Below are positions 45,724 through 57,230 of a stretch of 64,000 nucleotides of DNA, piece by piece. The notes under the pieces are model-generated. The model did no database searches. It was not told where the DNA came from and was given only the letters and a program-made list of their open reading frames with translations. The number at the start of each line of letters is the position of its first letter. Within the stretch, counting starts at the first letter, position 1. Source of the DNA: Rubrivivax sp. (lineage in GTDB: Bacteria > Pseudomonadota > Gammaproteobacteria > Burkholderiales > Burkholderiaceae_C); assembly GCA_019635315.1 (NCBI GenBank), contig JAHBZT010000004.1, forward strand, positions 620,001 to 684,000, read 5' to 3'. A program made the translations under genes and the position numbers.

Positions 45724-46308
45724 ATGGCCGCCCTCGAGGACGACGACCTTTCGCTGGTGCGCCGCTGCCTCGAGGGCGAGCAAGCGGCCTGGCGGGCGCT
45801 GGTGCGCCGCTACCAGCGCCTGGTGCATGCGGTGGCGCGTCGTGCCGGGCTCGACGACGCCAGCGTCGCCGACGTTTTCCAGGCGGTCTTCGAGCGCCTG
45901 CACCAGCACCTGCCGCGGCTGCGCCAGCCGGAACGCCTGCAGGCCTGGGTCGTGACCACCGCCAAGCGCGAATCGCTGGCGCTGCTGCGCCGCAGCCGGC
46001 GCGAGCTGTCGCTCGAGTCGTTGCATGGGCCGGCAGACGGCGAAGGCGAGGAGGGCCCGGCCTGGGACCCGCCGGCCGACGACCCGCTGCCGGAGGCGCT
46101 GCTGTCGGACGTGCAGCAGCTGCACCGCCTGCGCCAGGCGCTGGACCGTCTGGAGACCCGCTGCCGCACGCTGCTGCAGATGGTCTTCGAGGACGAGGAC
46201 GCGCAGCTGCCCTACGCCGAGATCGCGCAGCGCCTGGGCGTGCCGGTGGGCAGCCTGGGCCCGACGCGGGCGCGCTGCCTGCAGAAGCTGCGCCGGCTGT
46301 GCGAGTAG
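45724..46308 (+). CDS. ECF-like sigma-70 family factor
   Basis: The 194-residue product has region 2 (DLSLVRRCLEGEQAAWRALVRRYQRLVHAVARR in parts; ADVFQAVFERLHQHL; PERLQAWVVTTAKRESLALLRR) and region 4 (LETRCRTLLQMVFEDEDAQLPYAEIAQRLGVPVGSLGPTRARCLQKLRR in parts), so it is a small ECF-type sigma factor. It is not of the FecI type. No transmembrane anti-sigma gene follows; instead there is a 172-residue protein and a TPR-CHAT protease. Three copies of a promoter-like motif lie in front of the next three transcription units. The start at 45724 follows a TGCTAT -10-like element closely; a GTG four codons earlier is possible. Confidence 0.9.
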   Translation: MAALEDDDLSLVRRCLEGEQAAWRALVRRYQRLVHAVARRAGLDDASVADVFQAVFERLHQHLPRLRQPERLQAWVVTTAKRESLALLRRSRRELSLESLHGPADGEGEEGPAWDPPADDPLPEALLSDVQQLHRLRQALDRLETRCRTLLQMVFEDEDAQLPYAEIAQRLGVPVGSLGPTRARCLQKLRRLCE

Positions 46309-46348
46309 CTCCGATGAACGCCCGCCGTGCCGCCGCGCGTGCATCCGG

Positions 46349-46381
46349 ATGTATCTGGCGCGCCCGTCGCTGCTCGGTTGC
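46349..46381 (+). promoter_or_regulatory. Putative sigma-factor promoter, copy A (before 172-aa/CHAT genes)
   Basis: ATGTATCTGG, 13 bases, GCTCGGTTGC. The same pattern with the same spacing occurs at 49776 and 51310. TGTATC and CTCGGT are 17 bases apart, as -35 and -10 would be. It ends 37 bases before the start codon at 46418 and lies between the sigma gene and its neighbours. Confidence 0.65.
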
Positions 46382-46417
46382 GGCAACCGGCCACCCCGTG
46401 CGGCCTGGAAGGCGACG

Positions 46418-46936
46418 ATGAGCCCCGACTTTCCCCCGGCTGAGGACGACGACCTGCTGGCCGCCGGCCGCCGCGCGCTGCGCGAACTGCCCGACGCGCC
46501 CGAGTGGATGATCCTGCGCGCCGAGGCGCTGGGCGCGCCGCGCGCAGCGCCGGCCGCGGCGCCTTCGCTGCTGCGCCGCGTGCAGGCCGCGCTGAGCGTC
46601 GACAGCTGGGCCGGCGCCGTGCCGGTGCTGCGCGGCGCCGCCGGCACGCGCCAGCTGCTGTTCAGCGCCGCGGAGTACGACGTCGACCTGCGCATCGCGC
46701 CGGCGGGGCAGGCCTGGTCGATCGCCGGCCAGGTGCTGGGCCCGGACGATGCGGCGCAGGTGCTGCTCACCGGACCGGACGGCGTGGCCCGGCCGGCGCA
46801 GCCGCTGGACGAGCTGGGCGGCTTCCACATCGACGGCCTGGCCGCCGGGCGCTACCGGCTCGAGCTGCAGCTGACCGACCGGGTGATCGAGCTGCCGCCC
46901 GTCGACGTCGGCCCGGACGCCGCCGCGGATGGCTGA
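46418..46936 (+). CDS. Unknown 172-residue protein between sigma factor and CHAT protease
   Basis: No family recognised with confidence. The N-terminus is acidic with EDDDLLAAGRRALRELPDAPEWMILRAEAL, reminiscent of the short helical start of some anti-sigma proteins. The region after about residue 60 is mostly beta: RQLLFSAAEYDVDLRIAP, WSIAGQVLG, AQVLLTGPDG, GGFHIDGLAAGRYRLELQL, which looks like a carboxypeptidase-regulatory or prealbumin-like beta-sandwich. No signal peptide, no cysteine. GGAAGG precedes the ATG. It overlaps the CHAT gene by eight bases, so the two are made together. Candidate partner, regulator or substrate of the CHAT protease or the sigma factor. Confidence 0.8.
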   Translation: MSPDFPPAEDDDLLAAGRRALRELPDAPEWMILRAEALGAPRAAPAAAPSLLRRVQAALSVDSWAGAVPVLRGAAGTRQLLFSAAEYDVDLRIAPAGQAWSIAGQVLGPDDAAQVLLTGPDGVARPAQPLDELGGFHIDGLAAGRYRLELQLTDRVIELPPVDVGPDAAADG

Positions 46937-49751
46937 GCGCCGCGCCGCGGCGCGCGCGCTCAAGGAGCGCTGCTACGCGGCCTGGCACAGCGACCCCGCC
47001 GAGGCCGGGCGCTGCGCCGAGGCGCTGGCGGCACTGGCCGCCGCGGGCGCCGGCAGCGAGGAGGGCGCCGAACTGCGCGCGCTGGCGGCGTGGACGGCCG
47101 CCATCGCCGACCTGGCCGGCGGCCGCCTCGCCTCGGCGGTGGCGCGCCTGGACGAGGCCGCGGCCACCTTCCGGTCGCTGGGCCTGGCGGCCGATGCCGC
47201 GCAGACCCAGGTGCCCCGGCTGATGGGGCTGGCGCTGCTCGGCCGCTTCGACGAGGCGCTGGACTGTGCCGAACGCGCCCGCGCCGAACTGCTGGCGCTG
47301 GGCGACCGCGCCGCGGCGGCCAAGGTGGTGCTGAATACCGGCAGCCTGTGCATGCAGCAGGACCGTTATCACGAGGCCGCGCGCCACTACCGCGAAGCGG
47401 CGGTGCTGTTCGCGCGCATCGGCGACCGCGAGCACTCGGTGCTGGCCGACGTCGGCCGGGCCGATGCCTGCAGCTACCTCGGCGACGTCGACGAGGCGGC
47501 GGCGCTGTACCGGCGCGCGCTGCGACGGGCGCAGGCGCACCGGCTGCCGGTGATCGCCAGCGCGGCCGCGCAGGCGCAGGCCGAACTGGCGCTGGCCGGC
47601 GGCCGCTACCGCGAGGCGCTGGCCGGGCTGGCGGCGGCGTCCGACGACTTTGCGCGCCTCGGGCTGCCGCTGCTGCGCGTGGAGGCCGAGAAGTCGCTGG
47701 CCGATGCCTACCTCGAGCTGCGGCTGCTGCCGGAGGCCGAGGCCCTGTATGCCGCGGTCGACGCGGCGCTGGACGACGGCGCGGCGACCAAGCCCTGGGT
47801 CGGGCTGCAGCGCGCGCGCGTGGCCGCGGCGCGCGGCGAGCCGGCGTCGGCGATGGCACTGCTGGACGGCGTGGCGATGCGGTTCGAGGCGGCGGACAAC
47901 ACCGTCGGCCGCGCCGCGGCCGCGCTCGCGCGCGCGGAACTGCTGCTCGCCGCCGGCGACACCGGCGCCGCGATCGACGCCGCGCAGGCCGCCCTGGAGG
48001 CCTACCGGGCGCAGGGCCTGCCGGCTGCCGCGGCGCGACTGGCGCTCGCCGAGGCCGAGGTCGCCGCCGGCCGGCCCGCCGCGGCGGCGCGGCTGGATGC
48101 GCTGCTGGCCGACGCCGCCACGCCGCCGCCGCTGCTCGAACGCGCCTGGCTGCTGCGCGGCCGTGCCCACCGCGCCGCCGGCCGGCGCGACGCCGCACGC
48201 GAGACCTTCGAACAGGCGGTGGCGCTGTCCGAAGCGGGTCGCGCCGCGCTGCCGGGCGACGACCTGCAGCGCGGCCATCTGCAGCGCCATGTCGGCGCCT
48301 ACGAGGAATTGCTGCGGCTGGCGCTGGAGGACCATGCCCGGGCCCCCGGCGAGGCCGCGGCCTGGGCGGTGCTGCAGGCGCTGGAGCGCTGGCGGGCGCG
48401 CACGCTGCGCGACCGGCTCGGCCCCGCGGCCGCGGAACGCGCCGCTTCGAATGCCCCCGCGGGCCGCACCGAGGACCGCGACGAACGGGCGGCGCGCGAG
48501 CGGCTGGACTGGCTGTACCGCCGGCTCAACCGCTTCCTGCAAGAGGACGGGGAGCCGGAGGCGCCGGCTGCCCTGCAGCAGGAGTGCCGGGCGCTCGAGC
48601 AGGCCTGGCTGGAGCGCGCGCGGCGCTGGCGTCTGGCCGCCGCCGGCCCCAGCGCGGCGCAGTCCTCGGGCGCCGCGGCCACCGGCATCGACGCGTCGGC
48701 GCTGGCGGCCGCACTCGGCGACGGCCGTGCGCTGGTGGCCTACGGCGAGATCGACGGCGAACTGTTGGCCGTCAGCGTGGTTGCGGGGCAGGTCGCCGTG
48801 CACCACCCGCTGGCGCCGATCGCCGACCTGCGGTCCGCGTTGCGGGCGCTGCACGCGCAGCTGGCGACGCTGCGCCTGGGCCACGCCGTGCTGCAGCGCC
48901 ATGCCGCGCAGCTCGCGGCGCGCACGCGGCGCTGCCTGCAGCAACTGCACGGGCTGGTCTGGCGCCCGCTGGCGCCGGCGCTGCAGGGCGTGCACACGGT
49001 GCTGCTGGTGCCGGGCGCGGCGCTGGCGTCGCTGCCGTTCGCCGCGCTGTGGGACGGCCGGCGCCACCTCGTCGAGGACCTGCAGCTGGGGCTCCTGGCC
49101 AGTGCGGAGTTGCTGCTGCGCGGGCAGGCGCCGCCGGCCGCGGCCCCGGCGGCCGCTGCGACGGCCGGCGCGCCGGGCGGCGTGCTGCCCGCTGGCGGCG
49201 AGGTGCTGGTGATGGCCGACACGCTGCGCCTGCCCGGTGCCGCGGCCGAGGCGGCGGCGCTGGCGGCGTGCTGGCCGCAGGCGCGCGTCCATGCCGGCCC
49301 AGCGGCCACGCGGGCGGCGCTGCGCCGCGACGCGCCCATGGCTGCCGTCCTGCACTTGGCCTGCCACGGCGAATTCCGTGCCGACAGCCCGCTGTTTTCC
49401 ACGCTGCATCTGCACGACGGCGCCCTGACCGCGCTCGACGCCGAGGGCCTGGCGCTGGCCGGGCCCCTGGTCGTGCTGGGGGCCTGCGAGTCGGCGCGCG
49501 CCGACGCGACGCCCGGCGACGAGGCGATCGGCCTCGTGCGCGCCTTCCTGGTCGCCGGCGCGAGCCGCGCGCTGGGCGGGCTGTGGGCCATCGACGACGA
49601 GGCGACGGCGCGCTGGATGGCCGCATTCCATGAACGGCTGGCGCTCGGCCAGCCCCCGGCCCAGGCGCTGGCCGGGGCGCAGCGCCGATTCATCGCGGAA
49701 GGGGCCCACCCGTTCCAATGGGCGCCGTTCGTGCTGCACGGCGGCGCCTGA
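46929..49751 (+). CDS. TPR-CHAT caspase-like protease
   Basis: The 940-residue product has about 450 residues of TPR-like helices (for example AAKVVLNTGSLCMQQDRYHEAARHYREAAVLFARIGD in parts; ADACSYLGDVDEAAALYRRAL), a helical linker with LDWLYRRLNRFLQED, and a C-terminal CHAT domain. The catalytic pair is His813 in LHLACHGEFRADSPLFS and Cys853 in VVLGACESARAD, then GDEAIGLVRAFLVAGASRALGGLWAIDDEATARWM in parts. CHAT proteins are separase/caspase relatives; TPRs usually hold the partner or substrate. No signal peptide, so cytoplasmic. Its start overlaps the 172-residue gene. The subtilase follows with its own promoter motif. Confidence 0.93.
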   Translation: MAERRAAARALKERCYAAWHSDPAEAGRCAEALAALAAAGAGSEEGAELRALAAWTAAIADLAGGRLASAVARLDEAAATFRSLGLAADAAQTQVPRLMGLALLGRFDEALDCAERARAELLALGDRAAAAKVVLNTGSLCMQQDRYHEAARHYREAAVLFARIGDREHSVLADVGRADACSYLGDVDEAAALYRRALRRAQAHRLPVIASAAAQAQAELALAGGRYREALAGLAAASDDFARLGLPLLRVEAEKSLADAYLELRLLPEAEALYAAVDAALDDGAATKPWVGLQRARVAAARGEPASAMALLDGVAMRFEAADNTVGRAAAALARAELLLAAGDTGAAIDAAQAALEAYRAQGLPAAAARLALAEAEVAAGRPAAAARLDALLADAATPPPLLERAWLLRGRAHRAAGRRDAARETFEQAVALSEAGRAALPGDDLQRGHLQRHVGAYEELLRLALEDHARAPGEAAAWAVLQALERWRARTLRDRLGPAAAERAASNAPAGRTEDRDERAARERLDWLYRRLNRFLQEDGEPEAPAALQQECRALEQAWLERARRWRLAAAGPSAAQSSGAAATGIDASALAAALGDGRALVAYGEIDGELLAVSVVAGQVAVHHPLAPIADLRSALRALHAQLATLRLGHAVLQRHAAQLAARTRRCLQQLHGLVWRPLAPALQGVHTVLLVPGAALASLPFAALWDGRRHLVEDLQLGLLASAELLLRGQAPPAAAPAAAATAGAPGGVLPAGGEVLVMADTLRLPGAAAEAAALAACWPQARVHAGPAATRAALRRDAPMAAVLHLACHGEFRADSPLFSTLHLHDGALTALDAEGLALAGPLVVLGACESARADATPGDEAIGLVRAFLVAGASRALGGLWAIDDEATARWMAAFHERLALGQPPAQALAGAQRRFIAEGAHPFQWAPFVLHGGA

Positions 49752-49775
49752 TGACCGTGTCGCCGCCGGGGGCGC

Positions 49776-49808
49776 ATGTATCCGGCGGCGGGACCGGCGC
49801 TCTGTAGC
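49776..49808 (+). promoter_or_regulatory. Putative sigma-factor promoter, copy B (before subtilase)
   Basis: ATGTATCCGG, 13 bases, GCTCTGTAGC, starting 25 bases after the CHAT stop and ending 28 bases before the subtilase ATG. It also contains TAGCAT, which could be read as a housekeeping -10, but copies A and C do not. Confidence 0.65.
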
Positions 49809-49835
49809 ATCCGCCCGCTGTCCGAGAGTCCCGCG

Positions 49836-51155
49836 ATGAACCAACCCTGCCGTGCCCAGACTCCTTCCTCAACGTTCCGGCGCGGCCTGCTGATGGCGGC
49901 GCTGGCCGGCGCCGGGCTGCTGGGCGCGGGCGCCGCGCAGGCGGCCGACCCCACGGTGCCGCGGCAGATCGTCGTCAAGCTCCTGCGCGGCGACAGCCTG
50001 CCCGCGGTGCTGTCGACGCACGGCCTGACGCTGGCGCGCCGCCTGGGCCCGCGCCCGCTGTACCTGCTGCGCACGAAGCTCACCGACGACACCGCGGCCA
50101 AGATCGCCGAGCTGAACGCCGACCCGCGGGTGGCCTTCGCCGAGCCGAACGTGCGCGTGCGCGACCCAGAGGCGCGCAAGCGCAGCGTGTGGGCGATCGG
50201 CCGGCAGTCCGACTACCAGGCGCAATGGGCGCCGGCGCAACTGGGCCTGGCGGCCGCGCACGCGGTCAACGACGGCAGCGGCATCACGGTGGCCGTCATC
50301 GACACCGGCGTGGACTTCTCGCATCCGGCACTGGCCGGGCGCTTGCGGCCCGGCTTCGACTACGTGGACAACGACCACGACCCCTCGGAGCGCGGCAGCA
50401 CCGCCGACCCGGCCTTCGGCCACGGCACCCATGTCGCCGGCCTCGTGGCACTGGCCGCCCCCGGCGCCACCATCCTGCCGCTGCGCGTGCTCGACCCGGC
50501 CGGGCGCGGCACGATCTGGAACGTCGCCGAGGCGCTGCTGTACGCCGCCGACCCCGACGGCAACCCGGCCACGGCCGACCACGCGCAGGTCATCAACCTG
50601 AGCCTGGGCACGACCACGCCGACGCGGCTGCTCGACAAGGTGGTCGAGCTGGTGACCTGCAGCGACGACGACGACGACGAGGACGACGACGACTACAGCG
50701 ACCCCGGCTTCAACGGCGACCGCGAACGCTGCGACCTGCATTACGGCTCGGTGGTCACCGCCGCGGCCGGCAACGGCGGCAATGTGCGCGAGCGGCAGTA
50801 CCCGGCGGCCGAACGGGCCGAGGGCGCGCTGTCGGTGGCGGCCAGCACCGAGCTGTCGCGCGTGGCCACGTTCTCCAACCGCGGCAGCTGGGTCATGATC
50901 GCCGCCCCGGGCGAGGGCCTCACGAGCACCGTGCCCGGCGGCGGCTACGGCGTGTGGAGCGGCACCTCGATGGCCGCCCCGCTGGCGGCCGGCGTGGCCG
51001 CGCTGCTGCGTGCGCAGCAGCCCGACTGGAAGCCGGTCGACGTGACCAAGCGCCTGCAGGACCGCAGCGCCCGCCTGTGCGGCAGCTGGCTGCGCCGCAT
51101 CGACGCGCGCGGCGCGCTGCTGGACGAGAACCCGGGGCCGACGAGCTGCCTCTGA
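49836..51155 (+). CDS. Secreted subtilisin-like serine protease (S8) with acidic loop
   Basis: The 439-residue product has a signal peptide (FRRGLLMAALAGAGLLGAGAAQAAD), a short propeptide-like region (about 40-115: IVVKLLRGDSLPAVLSTHGLTLARRLG in parts), and an S8 domain with Asp156 in AVIDTGVDFSHP, His199 in GHGTHVAGL and Ser378 in SGTSMAAPLAAGVAA; the oxyanion Asn is in AAAGNGGN. Between Cys275 and Cys299 there is a run of ten acidic residues (277-286), DDDDDEDDDD, which is unusual and may bind calcium. It is expected in the periplasm or outside the cell. GAGAG precedes the ATG. It shares the promoter motif with the CHAT gene unit. Confidence 0.93.
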   Translation: MNQPCRAQTPSSTFRRGLLMAALAGAGLLGAGAAQAADPTVPRQIVVKLLRGDSLPAVLSTHGLTLARRLGPRPLYLLRTKLTDDTAAKIAELNADPRVAFAEPNVRVRDPEARKRSVWAIGRQSDYQAQWAPAQLGLAAAHAVNDGSGITVAVIDTGVDFSHPALAGRLRPGFDYVDNDHDPSERGSTADPAFGHGTHVAGLVALAAPGATILPLRVLDPAGRGTIWNVAEALLYAADPDGNPATADHAQVINLSLGTTTPTRLLDKVVELVTCSDDDDDEDDDDYSDPGFNGDRERCDLHYGSVVTAAAGNGGNVRERQYPAAERAEGALSVAASTELSRVATFSNRGSWVMIAAPGEGLTSTVPGGGYGVWSGTSMAAPLAAGVAALLRAQQPDWKPVDVTKRLQDRSARLCGSWLRRIDARGALLDENPGPTSCL

Positions 51156-51309
51156 GGCCTCGCGGCCGGGCCAGCCCGGCACGGCCCCCGTGGGGTCCGT
51201 AGAGCGTCAGCGCCCCGTGCACCTGGCTGCGCCCCAAGGGGCACGCTGTGCGCTGCGCTCGGCGCACGCCCAGGGCTGGCCAACTGGGTCATGGCAGGCG
51301 ATGCGGACG

Positions 51310-51342
51310 ATGTATCTGGTGTACCCGCTGCGGCTCTGTGGC
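51310..51342 (+). promoter_or_regulatory. Putative sigma-factor promoter, copy C (before secreted beta protein)
   Basis: ATGTATCTGG, 13 bases, GCTCTGTGGC, ending 49 bases before the start codon at 51391. Same spacing as copies A and B. The gap from the subtilase stop (235 bases) is otherwise empty. Confidence 0.65.
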
Positions 51343-51390
51343 AGGCGGAAGCCGACTTCCGCGTCCTCCATCCACCACCGAGGAACCGCG

Positions 51391-51945
51391 ATGAAACTCC
51401 ACCCCCTGTCCGCCGCGCTCGCCCTGGGCGCCGGCCTGCTCGCCGCCACGCCCGCGCTGGCGGAGGAACGCATCTGCACCGGCCGCATCGGTGCCGTCTC
51501 GCTGGACAACGTCTTCGTGCCGGACGGCCGCTCCTGCGTGCTGGCGCAGACGCGGCTGAAGGGCAATGTCGTCGTCGGCACCGGCGCCACGCTGACGGCG
51601 CGCAGCGTCAGCGTCAACGGCAACGTGCAGGCCGAAGGCGCGCAGGCGGTGACGATCGAGGGCCGGTCGATGATCGGCGGCTCGGTGCAGATCGTGCAGG
51701 GTTATGCCGCCAGCGTCACCGCGGCCACCGTCGGCGGCACGATCCTGGTCGACGAGAACACCGGCCCGGTGTCGGTGCTGCGCAACCGCGTCACCGGCGA
51801 CATCCAGCTCTTCGCCAACCAGGGCGGGGTGACGGTCATCGACAACCGCATCAACGGCAACCTGCAGTGCAAGGAGAACGCGCCGCCGCCGACCGGCTAC
51901 GGCAACCGCGCCGCGAGCAAGGAGGACCAGTGCGCCGGTCTCTGA
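51391..51945 (+). CDS. Secreted beta-repeat protein of unknown function
   Basis: The 184-residue product has a signal peptide (LSAALALGAGLLAATPALAEE) and then a run of short beta strands: AQTRLKGNVVVGTGATLTARSVSVNGNVQAEG (in parts), VTIEGRSMIGGSVQIVQ, SVTAATVGGTILVDENTGPVSVLRNRVTGDIQLFANQGGVTVIDNRINGNLQC (in parts). The repeating NG/GGxVxV rhythm suggests a small right-handed beta-helix or bactofilin-like stack. Four cysteines, two near each end, may form disulfides. AGGA precedes the ATG. No family name could be given. It shares the promoter motif with the CHAT and subtilase units, so it is a candidate substrate or effector of that set. Confidence 0.85.
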   Translation: MKLHPLSAALALGAGLLAATPALAEERICTGRIGAVSLDNVFVPDGRSCVLAQTRLKGNVVVGTGATLTARSVSVNGNVQAEGAQAVTIEGRSMIGGSVQIVQGYAASVTAATVGGTILVDENTGPVSVLRNRVTGDIQLFANQGGVTVIDNRINGNLQCKENAPPPTGYGNRAASKEDQCAGL

Positions 51946-53070
<1,125 letters not shown>

Positions 53071-53077
53071 CGACCGC

Positions 53078-53977
53078 ATGAGCACGCTGCAGCTGTTCTC
53101 GCCCTCCGGCGCCGTGCCGCGTGCCGACGCGCTGCGGCGCGCCGAGCGTCGCCTGCGTGGCCTGGGCTTCGAGGTCGCTTGCGACGCGGCCGCGCTGGCG
53201 CGCGTGCAGCGGTTCGCCGGCGACGACGCGACGCGCCTGGCTGCGCTGCACCGCCTGGCCGATGCCGCGCCGGCGATCGCGATGGCCACGCGCGGCGGCT
53301 ACGGCCTGACGCGGCTGCTCGACGCCATCGACTGGCCGCGCCTGGCCCGCAGCGTCGAGCGCGGCACGCGCTGGGTCGGCCACAGCGACCTGACGGCGCT
53401 GCAGCTGGGGCTGCTGGCCGCCACCCGCGCGCCGAGCTGGGCCGGGCCGATGGCGCTGGCCGACTTCGGCCGCCCGGACAACGCTGGCGGCGTCGACGAG
53501 GTGACGCGCGACGTCTTCCTGGAGGCGATGGACGGGCGGCTGCACGCGCTGGGCTTCCGCACCGCGGCCGGCTTCGACGGCCTCGCGGTGCGCGGCACGC
53601 TGTGGGGCGGCAACCTGACGGTGCTGCTGTCGCTGCTCGGCACCCGGCACTGGCCCAAGGTGAAGGGCGGCGTGCTGTTCCTGGAGGACGTCGGCGAGCA
53701 CCCGTACCGCATCGAGCGCATGCTGCTGCAGCTGCACCAGGCCGGCGTGCTGGCGGCGCAGAAGGCGCTGCTGCTGGGCGCCTTCAGCGAGTTCCGCGCG
53801 GCGCCGAACGACCACGGCTACGGCTTGAAGCAGGTCATCGCGACCTTGCGCGCGCTGACACCGACGCCGGTGCTGACCGGGCTGCCTTTCGGCCACGTGC
53901 ATCCGAAGCTGACGCTGCCGGTCGGCCGCCGCGTCGAACTGCTGGTCGACGGCCGCGAAGTGCTGCTGGGCTGGTAG
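53078..53977 (+). CDS. ldcA: LD-carboxypeptidase (muramoyltetrapeptide carboxypeptidase, S66)
   Basis: Removes the terminal D-alanine from tetrapeptides in murein recycling. The 299-residue product has the nucleophile Ser103 in WVGHSDLTAL, the Glu in LFLEDVGEHPYRIERM and the His in GLPFGHVHPKLTLPVG, the S66 triad. No signal peptide, so cytoplasmic as expected. Start seven bases after the tadA stop. Confidence 0.94.
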   Translation: MSTLQLFSPSGAVPRADALRRAERRLRGLGFEVACDAAALARVQRFAGDDATRLAALHRLADAAPAIAMATRGGYGLTRLLDAIDWPRLARSVERGTRWVGHSDLTALQLGLLAATRAPSWAGPMALADFGRPDNAGGVDEVTRDVFLEAMDGRLHALGFRTAAGFDGLAVRGTLWGGNLTVLLSLLGTRHWPKVKGGVLFLEDVGEHPYRIERMLLQLHQAGVLAAQKALLLGAFSEFRAAPNDHGYGLKQVIATLRALTPTPVLTGLPFGHVHPKLTLPVGRRVELLVDGREVLLGW

Positions 53978-54522
53978 GCGGCGTGCCGCGCGGCCCGCTT
54001 GCGCTGCGGGCAAGGACGGCCGTCTGCGACGCGCGGACCTCGGCGCCGGAGGTTCCGGGGCAGGCCCGGATCCGCCAGCTGATGTGCCGCCAGCGACTGC
54101 TGGGGGCGGTGCCGCAGCCGGACGGCAGCGGAAGCGGCGCCGCTGGGGTGTCGGCCGGCTTGCGCGGACACCTCGCTCTGACACCTCGTGATGTTGCATC
54201 GTGCCAACGCGGGCCGTAACAGGTCGCTAGGGACTAGCCCTAGTTTTCACGCCCCCCGGAGCCAGGGGGGCGCCCCGCGCGGCCCGCGCAAGTCCCTGAC
54301 GCGAAACGACTTTTCGATGGCGACCGGGGATGCCGGGCAGGCCGGCGCGGGCGCCGGCCGACTGGGGTGGGCAATCACCGTGGCCGGGGCGCCCGTGGGC
54401 ACAGTGACAATCTGCTTACACGTCGCGCGCATGGGGTCGGCAGTGTCGGTACGCCCTCGTCTGCCGGGCGCGCGAGTTGTGTTTCCCTTCGGGCAACCCT
54501 TCATCTCAGGAGTGTTCTTCAC
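53978..54522. other. Intergenic region before TonB receptor
   Basis: The 545 bases carry no convincing gene. A short inverted repeat (54227-54243) followed by TTTT could end transcription from the left. GTGACA near 54401 and TTACAC near 54415 are weak promoter-like elements. A long untranslated leader for the receptor is likely, with AGGAG 12 bases before its ATG. Confidence 0.45.
54227..54247 (+). terminator. Short hairpin CTAGGG-ACTAG-CCCTAG-TTTT
   Basis: Six-base perfect stem with a five-base loop and a run of four T. A weak terminator or a regulator site; 250 bases after the LD-carboxypeptidase stop. Confidence 0.4.
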
Positions 54523-57129
<2,607 letters not shown>

Positions 57130-57155
57130 TGCTCTGAGCGTTTCATCAGGTGTGC

Positions 57156-57188
57156 GCGGCGACCCGCTTCGGCGGGTCGCCGCTTTTT
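57156..57188 (+). terminator. Strong intrinsic terminator after TonB receptor
   Basis: GCGGCGACCCGC, TTCG loop, GCGGGTCGCCGC, then TTTTT: a perfect 12-base stem with a stable UUCG tetraloop and T-run, 27 bases after the receptor stop. It separates the receptor from the modification genes downstream. Confidence 0.95.
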
Positions 57189-57230
57189 CGGGCCTAAGAT
57201 CGGTGTCGATCACGACACGGGACTTCCACG

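Noticed and set aside
46418-49751. Type III-E CRISPR (Craspase) association of the TPR-CHAT protein
   Set aside because: No gRAMP/Cas7-11-like gene, no CRISPR array and no csx30/csx31-like gene was recognised in the window. Only the sigma/CHAT logic is similar.
49804-49813. TAGCAT in promoter B as a housekeeping -10 that would explain the motif
   Set aside because: It could be used, but copies A and C have no TAGCAT, so it does not explain the shared pattern and spacing.
45724-51945. Bacterial gasdermin next to the CHAT or subtilase gene
   Set aside because: Neither the 172-residue nor the 184-residue protein has a gasdermin-like size, a membrane-active N-terminus or a lipidation Cys near the start; the second is a signal-peptide protein.
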